Shown: piece by piece, positions 39,036 through 49,740 of the stretch | Numbering within the stretch: position 1 is the stretch's first letter | Layout: every line of letters starts with the position of its first letter | From: Daphnia pulex | Taxonomy: Eukaryota > Arthropoda > Branchiopoda > Diplostraca > Daphniidae | Direction: 5' to 3' | DNA: 64,000 bases | NCBI RefSeq assembly: GCF_021134715.1 | Contig: NC_060019.1 | Span: 13,034,001-13,098,000, forward strand | Position numbers and translations under genes: made by a program | The notes under the pieces: model-generated | What the model was told of the DNA's origin: nothing | Databases searched by the model: none | The model's input: only the letters and a program-made list of their open reading frames with translations

Positions 39036-39044
39036 CTTTATATA
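39036..39044 (-). promoter_or_regulatory. TATA box (TATATAAAG) of the first CPAP1 gene
   Basis: Minus-strand TATATAAAG about 120 nt upstream of the ATG at 38921. The same nine bases precede the other CPAP1 gene. Confidence 0.6.
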
Positions 39045-39049
39045 GGCGG

Positions 39050-41828
39050 TCGGGATCCGAAAAGAAAAAGGCGAATCACAACATCTCGGCACGGGCAAAC
39101 GGACGGCATGTGTGAATGATCCCGCCAATGAACGAAGGGGAAAGTTCCTCTCGTGTGTGTGCCCACCTCCTCCGACCTACCGTCCGACCGACCGACAAAC
39201 ACACAAACCCACAGAGACTCACACGCTCAAACGGGGAGCCTCTTCTTCTGCCCTGCGGATGCGGAGAAAAGAAATCAAGAGTCAAAAAGGTGCGTACGCG
39301 CATTCAGTTCTCCTCCTTTTTCCTCCTCCCCAATAATCTCCCAGCGTGAGACCCCAAACACAAAAACAACTCAGACGCCGGCCCATGTAATATCCGTCGT
39401 GAATATAGGCAATGGGCCGACGCGTCGTCTCACCGAGAGCGACAGAAAATGGATTTCCCATCTGATATATTAGTGTCGTATAACACAACACATGAAATGG
39501 TCTCGCCAAATCATACATCACACGCCAAATCTATCCGCCCAGAGTTGCAATTGGTGGCCTCCAAAAGTCGATCGTAAAGTTGGAAAAAGCAAATGGCAGA
39601 CGAGCGAAATTCAATTCCGATCTTTTGGGTCGCAATTTGGAAAGTGACTGGTCGGCCGTGATTGGGTTACCAAGGCGACGAGATGGCGAATCAAGAGTAA
39701 AATGTTATGCAACGACAGTCCGCTGTTTTCGTCCTGATTTATCGGACGATCTTTGATCTCCCGCCTAAAGGTGAGGATCAATCCTTTTACTGTCGCCTTT
39801 GTCTTGTCTCGTGTCGACGTCGGGTGTTTGTTTCAGTTTATTTTTATCGATTTCCAAGGCGTTTTCTTTTTTCTTGTGCAGAATAGGAACAATTCCTGGA
39901 ATAAAACGGACACACGCCAGACAACCATCCAACTACTAAATACATGGTGGTGGTGTGTAACAACAGCCAAATTCAGAATTTCGCTAAACGTGAAATTCAT
40001 TTATTTTGGGCTCGGCCGTTTGCGCACAAGAGGATAGAAAAAAAAGTTGGTCAAACTAAATATTTAAAAAATATGTGGGGGGTTAGCAAAAAAAAATGTT
40101 GTGTGTCCTCAATAGCTTTATTATTCCATCTCTGTCTCTCGCTCGCTCGCTCTTGCGTCGTTTGCTTTTTTTTTTATTCACGCCGGATCCCGAAATATTT
40201 GTCGCTGCTGGTGTCGAGCTGTCGTTTTCCCGCGCGCTACTTTTATTCGTCCCGTGACATCGTCAAATCCTTCTCCCCCCTTTGGAAGAATAATAGATAA
40301 CGAATAATCTGCCACCCAAAAAAAAGAATGTCAACCCGCCGCCCAATTATTCATTTCAGTTTCCCTTTTTCTCTCTGCGACCCGAAAAAAAAAATTTTCG
40401 TTTACAAAAATGAACGCGGGATTTTTTTTTGTATTTTTTATCACCAAACAACAAACAACAACAAAAAACGAGCGGGTGATATTGCGGCCTTTTTAAATGT
40501 TTTTGGGAAAATGTTTTTATTCTGTACATTTTTATGGCCGTCCCTGTTGTCGTTTTGTGACCTTTTGGCGTCTAACGGGCGTGACCTCCCGCAAACATTT
40601 TTCGGTTGAGCCGCGCACTTTCTCCGCTCCAACTGATGAAATGTCGTCGTCGTCGTGTCTTTTCTTTTCTTCGCCTAAATTTTTTATTTTATTTGGGAAA
40701 TGCCTGGCGTAGTACCGAAATAGCCGCACGAAATCGACTTGCAACCAGGATGTGCCTAACAGTCGGAATAAAAAGAATTTGATTCTAATAATAAGATGAT
40801 GACGATCGCCTATTTTTATCGACTTTTTTTCTCTCTTTATAGTTTGAGGATGCCTCCGGCCTTTTTGGCGTCCGTTTCTCCTCTGCATTTCCTTCATCTT
40901 TCCACTTTATTAACCAAAAGCGGACGGTACAAGCCTTGGACGATCGCCGATTGTTTTATTTTCCCGCCGACTGATGGCCGACGTCGTGTCGTTACAAGTG
41001 CGAAAGGAACGTCAAACTATCGAAAACAAGAAAACATTTCAAACCAAACAAGGGCTCAGCGATGACGTCGGCGGCCACCGACGGAATCCCATCGGCTTTT
41101 CTTTCCAGCCTTAGACGAAATGGACGACAAAGAAATTCTTACAAAAACAAAAGAAAGAAAAACTCTGATGCAGGATTAAATGAGTCTGTTGGTTTACAAC
41201 GAAAATGTTTCTATTGATTCTCATCGCTCATTCACGAAGCTCTTTTGCATAAGCTATGGATGGAACACGCCTCTCGACTAAATACGACTTTTTAGTCCGT
41301 CTCTCCCCGCCGGTGGTATTCTTGTGCAGCCCAGTCTGATGGGGAGTCTATTCAGTTTTTGTGATGCCGAGTTCATTTCGCAGCTTATTAATAGGATGAT
41401 GTGGCCGAGTTGAACTGAAAGATATACAAAAACCTGTCCAGCCATCCGTCCGTCCTGCTGGTGGCCAAGGCCGGCCTTGGACTCGGGAGAAACGGTCATA
41501 AAGTGAGTCAAAGAAGAAGATGCAAAGTAGTTATCTAAGGTATATAGACACGCGCTTTCACTAGACGTAGTATAGGCCAGCAGCTAGTACGAAAAGAAAA
41601 AATCCCATCGCAACTGGCTCATTCAGATCAGCGGCTGCTGTTTTTATTACGGCGATATAAAAATGCGAATGTGCAAATCGTTTCCAGCTGGCCAAGGTTG
41701 CTGGACAGGCTGCAGCTGGCCATCACCATTTACAGACAAAATGTGGAATAAGCAGAGAGGCACTACTACTATACTATATGATTGTGATTGTATAATTTTC
41801 TATATGTCTTCTTTTTCTTCTTGTTTTT
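39050..41828. other. Intergenic, no supported gene
   Basis: AT-rich with T/A homopolymer runs and a CTCTCGCTCGC patch near 40138. The short open frames show no domain, promoter or splice support. Confidence 0.45.
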
Positions 41829-44814
41829 TTAGTAGGCGGACGAGGCCGTCGGTTGAATCGCCGGAGCTTTCAGTCCACTTGACGGACGTCGGATTGCCTC
41901 CTCGATCAAAACGGACTGAAGGACTGCCGAAGAAGGTGGGGGCCCATAAATTTGTTTCAGCGGTTTTTGCGACACGCCGGTGGTGCTGGACTGGATTGGC
42001 TGCTGCTGCTGGACGACAAGTTTAGTCGGCGCTGCTGCTGCTGGCTCGTAAGAAGTAGCCGATGGAAAATGGATGGGATTTCTAACGGCTGGCTGTTGGG
42101 TGGCAGGCGAGATGCCAATCAGGTCGTTGAGATTGTAATACTTGGCCGAAGATGCGCAATCGACATTGTGCCACCAGCGGCAAACGAAGACGCGCTGGTC
42201 GAAGATGGTCCCGTTCGGGCATAGAAACGAGAATGTCTTGTCCAAGGCGCAAACGTGGTAAACCTGTGCAGGCAAATGGATAAAGAGAGAGAGATAAGAG
42301 CAACAACAGCATTTTCTCGATTTAATGGAATAACAAATTGAAGATCCCGCTTGAGATGATGCGCTCCCAAACTGATTGCAATCAACCCAGCCAAGAAGAT
42401 GTTATAAGGGAATCAAAATGGAGGGAGGTTGAAAGAAAGAAAGAAAGAAAATGAATATCGCGACCAATTCATCATCATGTTTCAGGATTGAAACCCAAGA
42501 AAGGAGAAGAGACGAAGAAACTCTACACAGACTTTCACTTTGGAGCAGTCAATCATCCGGCTATCTCCTTTTCTTTTCATTTTCTCTCTCTCTATCCTTT
42601 TATACATTAATGTGTTCGCCTTGGCTCTGTCATATTTATTAACTAGTAGTGGAAGAGGTGTGTGTGTGTGTCGACTGGACACACATATATTCGAGAAGAA
42701 GAAGAAGAAGCAATTAATAATGAAATGAGGTAAAAAACATAAAAATAAAAAGATGAAACAGAAGATGATGATGAAACACGCCGTAACCGAAAGTGTTTTC
42801 CCCCTTTTTTTAAATTGATTTCCAGATTACCTGACAGGCAGATTCGACGTCGGCGTAATAACCTCCATCTTTCCTCCCGTTGCAGCTGAAAGAAGTGGGA
42901 ACTACGGCGGACAGGATCGGGTAATCTCGTCCGGCCACTCCCGGGATCGACTTGGAGTAATCCCATTTTTCTTCGTGGCCATTCTGTGTGACAACGAAAC
43001 GCGTCTCATCAATACGGACAAATCATCAGAAGAAATGGCACGCGACTCACATTGGGGCGGATTCTGCCGGCCGAAGAATAGGACGACGATGAACGATCCC
43101 GTCCAGCATCAGTCGACTGTACCAGGCCCCCAGAGGCGATCAGAATGAATTTTTTTGGCGGCATTGGTATAAGATATACGTGCGTGTGATTAGCATAGAA
43201 GAAAATGGCGAGCCCACATTCAGACGTAACAGACAAAACAAATTTATTTATTGATAGAGAAGAAGAGGAGGAATCGGAAAATAAGGCGCGGACGAAAAGG
43301 GAAAAATAAGACGACGAGACTTTTTGATTGCACTCTCTCTCTCTACTCACGCTTTGGCGGTCGACGTTGCCGGCCATCCACTCTGCTGGAGAAGAATAAG
43401 AAGACGAAGACGATGGATCATTCACGCCCGCGCCGCCATTAACCGATGCGCCCGCGACCTACATCCGTTCAAAACCGCAGAGAAAATGAATCCGATCGAT
43501 TCGACTCGCTCACAGAGAGTCTCCTCTTCCCCACTGATTTAATTTCAAGTTTACCGCGTTAGTCTCTTGCCGGATGATGGCGGGCGAATAAGGTGCGGAG
43601 GACGAGCCAACGGACGTTTCGTCGCCGATAATCTGCTTGACGCAATCAAAACCGGACGGGATGTCATTACAACAACAACAACAAGAAAAGAAACGGCTAG
43701 ACTTTGTAAAATTTACGTTGGCTCGGTTGTCGCTGATGGAAGAAGGTGCGCTATTGTAATGGCCGACTCGGTTGCCCGTCGTCGATTCATCAGGGACGCG
43801 GCCGTTCAAATGTGAAATGGCCGCAGTGTAACTGTCGCCGCTGTTGAGACTTGCATCGCTCTGCCCGGCGACTTGGACGAGAATGATGGTGTCACGGCGA
43901 GCAGTTGCAGGATCGTCTTCGGTCCTCAAGGCCATGTAACGCACATTATTTATGCTAATCATCTCACCTGTACGGAGACCAGCCAACTGACCGTCGATTT
44001 GATCTTGAGTCAAACCGGCAAACGAGCTGCTGGCCGCTGCTGCAGCGCTGACCGATCCCGTCCCGAACGAACTGGACGAAGCCGAAATAAAGTTGCCGTT
44101 GCCGACCGGAATTTCCTTTGTGGCTGCGCTAAATCCGTAAGGCTCGGCATTCTAACAGTCGAATAATAACAATCAAAGTCGAATAGAAATTGGCAAACGA
44201 GTCGACAATTAACAAAGAAGAGAAAATGAGAGAAAATCTGATTGGCCACGACTGTTGACGACTACCATCATTTTAACTGAATATTGATATAATGTGAACG
44301 AAACTTTCTACATTCAAAGTGACCGCCGTTTTGTGACTGAATCGTATTAAAGCCCAGCAACTTGTTCCTTCCTTCTTCTCTCTTTGGCCCGTCTGTGCCA
44401 TGTCGTCGTCGTCGTTCTGCCGCTCAGTTGGAGACGCGCTCGTTTTCTCCGGGCGGACAAAAGTAACGAGCCGGCCGTATACAATCCGTAAAGTTCATCG
44501 GACAAGTCCCCCATTTGCAATTTCAATGAGTTGGCGAGATTTTAAAAACCGCCATTTTCTCTTTTTATTCAAAACTTTGATACAAACATCTTCGGGGAAT
44601 TGAATCTCGCCCGAAATTCAGTTTTGAATGGCATCAACTTCTCGGAACTAAACTCAAAACACAATCGAGTCCAGCCTTTCTTCTTGGAATCGTTCTAAAC
44701 TAAATTGTAATGACAATCAAATGGAATTTGGATTTAATCTTACAGTACCGTCAGTGTCGGCCAGTCGCAGCAGCAGGCGACGATGGAGAATAAGAAGAAA
44801 AACTGGAGAGACAT
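41829..44814 (-). CDS. CPAP1-type cuticular protein, longer seven-exon paralogue
   Basis: Seven minus-strand exons, all phase 0: 44814-44749, 44151-43717, 43632-43555, 43458-43351, 43116-43051, 42983-42831, 42263-41829 (446 residues). The first donor (ACG|GTACTG) is weak; a better-looking GTAAGA five bases on would break the frame. Signal peptide is MSLQFFFLFSIVACCC. A long Ala/Ser/Gly-rich and Ser/Asp-rich spacer precedes one CBM14 domain at residues 285-338 (Cys 285, 301, 307, 317, 330, 338) with FLCPNGTIFDQRVFVCRWWH. The stretch GVAGRDYPIL before the domain matches GNAGTDYPIF in the first CPAP1 gene, so the two are paralogues. The C-terminus is Gln/Pro/Ala-rich. Exon 3 has a NAGNAG acceptor (43632 or 43635), allowing one optional Gln. 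It is expected in the extracellular cuticle. Confidence 0.88.
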
Positions 44815-44883
44815 TTTTCACTCGTGTCCGGATGAGCAAGAAAACGAATGCGATTGTCGAATGTTGAGCCGTAAATCATCGTC

Positions 44884-44892
44884 TTTATATAC
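44884..44892 (-). promoter_or_regulatory. TATA box (TATATAAAG) of the second CPAP1 gene
   Basis: Minus-strand TATATAAAG (position good to 2 nt) about 70 nt upstream of the ATG at 44814. Confidence 0.6.
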
Positions 44893-45623
44893 GCGGGAAT
44901 GGAATGAACGACGACATTGTCCTGTCATCAACTCTTCCCTTCTCAGCAGATTCTCCTCGTTTCATTTTCTTAACTGCACGACATGTTTATTCATCCTTGC
45001 CTACGCCTATTGTGTTATGACTTTACATCTTCATGTTTGATTCGATCAACATCTCATCTTCACTCGCCACGACCGACTCACGATTTTTGATTTGCGACGT
45101 GCCTGTGTGTAATCTCGGCATCTCATCACATCGGATTTGATTTCGGTTCGATTTTTGTATTTCACCGCGAGGTCGAGCAGCAAAGAGGCGTTCAGACTAG
45201 TATTAAATGGCCGTGATGACACTTTCACCTGGGACCGATAACGGTGCGGGACAATACGGCACGTACACATCGAGGAATTTCCCGATTGCATAACGACCAG
45301 TGGACGCGCGTCCTGAATCAACAAATACTTGGCCAGTACAGAAAGCCGACACCCAAGAATCGTCCTCAAAAAACAAAAGTCGATACATCATTTGATGCCA
45401 TAGACGTGGACGCACTGCCATCCTTTAAACAAATTATTTTGGGGTTTGGTCGTTTATATTCTATTGTTCACCATAGGTCAGTCCTCCGGAAATAAAAGAG
45501 ATTTGTTCGGCGGTTAATATCATTTATACAATGGCTTTGGACACATTTTTGCCAATTACCTAGTTTTATTGTATTATCTGGTTTTATTCCATTTATTTAT
45601 TTTTATTTTTATTGAATATTAGG

Positions 45624-46147
45624 TACAAATTCAATAAAAACTCGATAATAAAATTAAATTTGGATTTACTTTTCAACTCATTTTTGCAATCTGGCAAATG
45701 GTCAAATGCAAATTCAGTCCATTCCTCATTGCAGACGACAATTTAGCGAATGACACATGGGAACGTCTTTTTCTTTTGTGAAATTTGAGAGTGCGAGAAA
45801 GTAACTAGAAATCCATACATAATACCGATAAGGAAATAGTTTGGGACGACATTCTACTCTTTCGGCAGGTATGTGTGTCTTAATTTTGTATACTCGAGTG
45901 TGAATTATTTCATAGTGTAAAAAGCTGGCAGAGGCAGACTCAGGACATGGTCATAGTTTTATTTTTCTTGTAAAAGGCCAGGCTGAGGCCTTCATGGTCG
46001 AATTTAGCCCAATTAGAAGGAAATGTTGAAGGCATCATTTGAGAAATATCAGGGTTTTCTTATCCAACATCATTCATGTCAAAAGTCACTTGGTGATTTC
46101 GTTGGTGAAGTAACTTAAACACTCAGATCTACGTACAGATTTTTCAA
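45624..46147. repeat. Dispersed duplicated segment, copy B
   Basis: Same-orientation counterpart of 35764-36285, about 9.9 kb away, ending near the shared CTACGTACAG. No terminal inverted repeat or target-site duplication could be made out at the edges. Confidence 0.8.
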
Positions 46148-48307
46148 CACATTTAGGATTTTAGGAATCACAGCGAAACAATTAGTCGAAAATCATCTTG
46201 TTTCTTATCTTGTTTATGGCAAAACAACTCAATTTTTATTTCATTGCATCACATTTTTCGAAAAAAGCAAATTGATTGAATTGAGTTTTATTTCTTCTTT
46301 TTAACTATACAACTGGCGCTATGGTGTATATTAAAATTTCTTTCCGCAAGAGCATAATCATTTGCCAAGGAGAAAAGTTGATTTTGAAGGAGAAAGTGAG
46401 CTCGAAAATCGTTGACGTCGTGACTCTTGCATTTGGCATCTTTACCGTTGGTTTGGTGGTGGTGTACGTCTACTATATTTTTTCCTGCCCTTTTTGAAGA
46501 AATCGCCGAGGCTTATCTTGACGTGCCTTTTGTTGCTGTTGGTTGTCTTTTATCTGGCCAAAGGAAATTCAGTCGCATCCTGCCACATGCTTGCTGGCTG
46601 GCTGACTGGCGTAAAGAGGAATTGATCAAAAATCTCAATTTATCGCACGTTGGCGCAACAACAGTGTTTTATCTCCCGTTTGGTTCGATGTGATAAATTC
46701 TCAATGACGTCATTTAACAAAAGAAAAAAAAATTCAGTTAATTTATTTAGATTCTCCTCCTCCCGACCGAATATGTCTATGTCGGCCGGCTGTTGCCAAA
46801 AGAAAAAAAGATCAAAACCAAGTCACGGCCGAATGTTTTTTCTTCTTCTTCTTCGCCTGTGCGTGATGAGCCCCACCTTATCGCTGTTGCCCTTCTTCAC
46901 CCGGAGACGTTGAATCAGTTCACTTTCAATAGTCTCTCTACCTAAAAAGGGGCGGATGAAACACTAAACCCATCTAACCAAAAAGGAGGAGAATTTGAAT
47001 CTTTTGTAAATGTACAACATCTTTTGTTTATCTCAAGGAAAGCTGAGGCACTGGAACGCTCCGATTGAAACGTTTTCATTTGCGTTGGCGCAATCCGCAC
47101 GGATGGATCTTGTAAGTTGCGCCAATGTGGGTCGCCAAACGATTCGACGAGATATGAGGCCGTTCTGACGCCCTTTTCCTTCTTCTCTGCACTGCGCCAA
47201 AATGGAATTTATTTTCCATGTTGTTGTTGTTGTTGTCTTTTGGCCGAGACGTTGCGGGTTTGGCCGCTGAAGCCAAAGGCGAAAGTTTTCCTATCGAGGA
47301 TGAGGGGGGAGCCTCGTTGCATCCGAACGCTATGGCCCAGTGACATTTTTACGACTGGGGATGGAGTCGAAGAAGATGCTGCTGCAGGAGAGAATTTTGG
47401 TTTTTATCGCTTCATGCAAATTTCGATATGCCGGCCATTTTCTCCACCAGTCCCAAATAGACTCTCTCTCTCTTTCTTTCTATACTCCGCCAAAGCCGAC
47501 GAGCTGGCGAACTCTCTTTTTCATTCTGTATGGAGGCGATCGGGAAATCTGATGAGCAGCAGCAGCGCCCACATGGCTGATGTATCGGACCTGCTTCTTT
47601 TTTGGCCCAGTCGACACAATTCAGAATTCATCGCCGTTTCAAGGAGAAGAGATTGCCATCGCCGTATACTCTTCTGACTCGACAAAGTGTTACGGGCACA
47701 CAAGACGACGGACAAGCAACCCAAAAGCGCCCATCGAATATCGGCCAGAATAATGGATTGCCCAGATCGCCATGTGTCTGTCTGCTAGCTGCTAGCTCCA
47801 AAGGGGAACAAATATATGGGGGCCCTTAACAGCGTCCAATGCGATAAGAGTGATTGTGGTGCGACACCAGTAGAACAAGAGTTGGGGGCCAGCCTGTTGT
47901 TGTTGTGTGTTTGTCGCCTTTGAATGACGGCCGCTGCCGTTTGAAGGTTCTATGGTCTGTCCTTCCACATGTACATATCTGTCTAATCCATCCCCAAGGC
48001 TATAACAGCCGACCGAACTCGAATCGGAACAAACGTTCCCAATAAGGAGGCGATTTTGTCGTTCACCAAAGTCGAGAACCAGTTGCAAGTCGTTCGATTA
48101 TGTGTGGTATTTTATTTTTAGATGGTGCAATTAACAAACGCTCGCATTGTTTTATTATTTCTATTTTTATTATTTCTGACAATCGAATCAAACAATGAAC
48201 GTCGGATTGTGTATCAATGTTTGTGGCCATCAACTAATCAATAGGGCTATGTTGCTAAATATTGGGAAAATCAATGTGGATCATATTATAGGGGAATGCG
48301 GAAGTCA

Positions 48308-48330
48308 ACGGAAACGATCAACGTTTCCGT
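48308..48330 (-). other. Conserved stem-loop downstream of the 48-kb structural gene
   Basis: Perfect 9-bp inverted repeat ACGGAAACG / CGTTTCCGT with a 5-nt loop, 62 nt beyond the stop codon at 48393-48395 and probably inside the 3' UTR. The same element occurs at 60602-60624 behind the paralogous gene. Confidence 0.7.
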
Positions 48331-48392
48331 GTCTCCGACTCGAAATCATCATCTGTGCAGATCAAGTAATTTGTCGTCTTATTTCTTTAGAG

Positions 48393-49609
48393 TTAGCAAA
48401 TTCCGTTGCCACCACACAAGATGGGGAGAGTGCGTGCACCGGAGGTGCCACCGTAGCTGCTGCTCGAGCTTCCGCTGGAACTTCCGCCGTAGTGGCTGCT
48501 GCTGCTGCTGCTGGAACTAGAACTGCTGTAGCTTCCGGATCCAAAGGCTTGAGCGGCCTGAGCTGCGGCATACGCCTTGTTGGCGGCTTGCTGGGCAGCG
48601 GCGAGGTCGGCCAGTGAGGCCTGTTGTTTGGCTGCCAAGTGCTGGGCGTTGGACTGAGCCTGGACCGGTTACCATCACATTACATCGTTAGTATTCGTCG
48701 CACTTTAAAAATGTTTTTAACAATTTTTAAAATGAGCAAATTTGACTTTTACCTGAGATGCCATCTGGGACTGGGCACTGACAACAGCCTGGACGGCCTG
48801 GAGGGCAGAGGAGGAAGTGGCAGCGTGAGCACGAGCGGCAGCGGCAGCCTATTCATAACCAAGTAAGTCATCCCTCCAATTTTTAGAAAAACAAAAGTGA
48901 ATGGGTACCGAGGCAAGTGCCTGGGCCTGTTGGAGAGCTTGGACATTGGTTGCCTCGACGGCCTGGGCGGCCTGAGAAACTTGAGCGGCCAATGAAGCTT
49001 CAGCTTGAGCGGCGGCCTGGGCGGCTTGAGCGGCTTGGGAGATCTGAAACCAAGAACCACTAAAGAATCGAGATTTGGATGACTGTTAGTTGCTTTATAC
49101 AAACCTGTGCGGCCTGGGCTTGTTTAGCAGCTACAACAGCCTGGGCCTGCTGGGCGGCTTGAGTGGCCTGTGCGGCAAGTTGTGCGGTCGCTTGTTGGGC
49201 GGCTTGGGCAGCAGCGCCAGCCTGGGCATTTTGGGCCGCTTTGGCCTGGTTGGCCGCCTGCTGGGCGATGGCTGCAGCTCCACCAGCTCCGCTTCCGTAT
49301 CCGCTGGATCCACTTCCGTGGCTCGATCCACCAGATGAGGAACCATATCCGCCGCTGGCAAATCCACGCTTGTCCTATTCAATCCAATCAATTTTCCGTT
49401 TTTAACTGGGAGTGAGTGAACAGTCGTGTTGAACTTACCCGGGTGTATGAGCTGTCCTGCTCCTCAGCTGCGTACACAGCAACTGCAAATTAAAAAAAAA
49501 AAATAATTATTATTGATTGCTTTATTAAGATTTCGGCGATAGAAGCTAAATTAATAATTATTCAGTTAAAGTTACCAATAACAGCAACGAATACGACGAA
49601 GAATTTCAT
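48393..49609 (-). CDS. Ala/Gln-rich, Gly/Ser-flanked secreted structural protein (family member 1)
   Basis: Six minus-strand exons: 49609-49576, 49482-49439, 49374-49105, 49043-48909, 48848-48753, 48659-48393 (281 residues). Phases are 1 then 0 throughout. Signal peptide MKFFVVFVAVIGVAVYA is followed by a short acidic peptide and a dibasic site (TRDKRGF), suggesting propeptide removal. A Gly/Ser/Tyr segment follows, then about 160 residues of Ala/Gln repeats (AAQAAQ, QQAANQAKAAQNAQAG) predicted as continuous helix. The tail is a Ser/Gly/Tyr-rich stretch ending in ILCGGNGIC, with the only two mature cysteines. The make-up resembles coiled-coil silk- or cuticle-like proteins; some likeness to insect Ala-rich families such as DUF745 is possible but unproven. 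Promoter: TAAATAG at 49734-49740 and TCAGT at 49705-49709. Confidence 0.85.
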
Positions 49610-49704
49610 TTTTGCAAGTTGAATAAATAAGAATCCGGAAAGAGATTTGAATTTGGCGCTGCTGGCTTTCTGCTGCTGCTAGTGGGACGAGATACTCAAA
49701 AGTA

Positions 49705-49740
49705 ACTGATGGTTTAACTCGACTTTTGCGCCGCTATTTA
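49705..49740 (-). promoter_or_regulatory. Core promoter (TATA-like plus TCAGT initiator)
   Basis: On the minus strand AATAAATAGC (centre 49737) is followed 33 nt later by TCAGT at 49709-49705. The 60-kb paralogue has the same arrangement. Confidence 0.65.

Larger units (their letters stand above)
44895..48392. other. Intergenic, no supported gene apart from a repeat
   Basis: Holds copy B of the dispersed duplication. The longest frame (47117-47677, plus, 186 codons) has a run of six Cys from a GTT/TGC microsatellite and otherwise featureless sequence, so it is not called. The stem-loop near 48308-48330 belongs to the 3' flank of the next gene. Confidence 0.45.

Noticed and set aside
45046-45495. 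Minus and plus frames upstream of the second CPAP1 gene
   Set aside because: No start context, no recognised motif and no partner exon. More likely upstream flanking sequence.
47117-47677. 186-codon plus frame
   Set aside because: The Cys run comes from a microsatellite and there is no domain, splice or promoter evidence. Judged chance openness.
48195-49415. Plus-strand frames rich in Ala, Leu, Gly and Arg opposite the structural genes
   Set aside because: Complement of Ala/Gln/Gly-coding exons. Exon phases, signal peptides and stops all support the minus strand; the same applies at 60660-61724.
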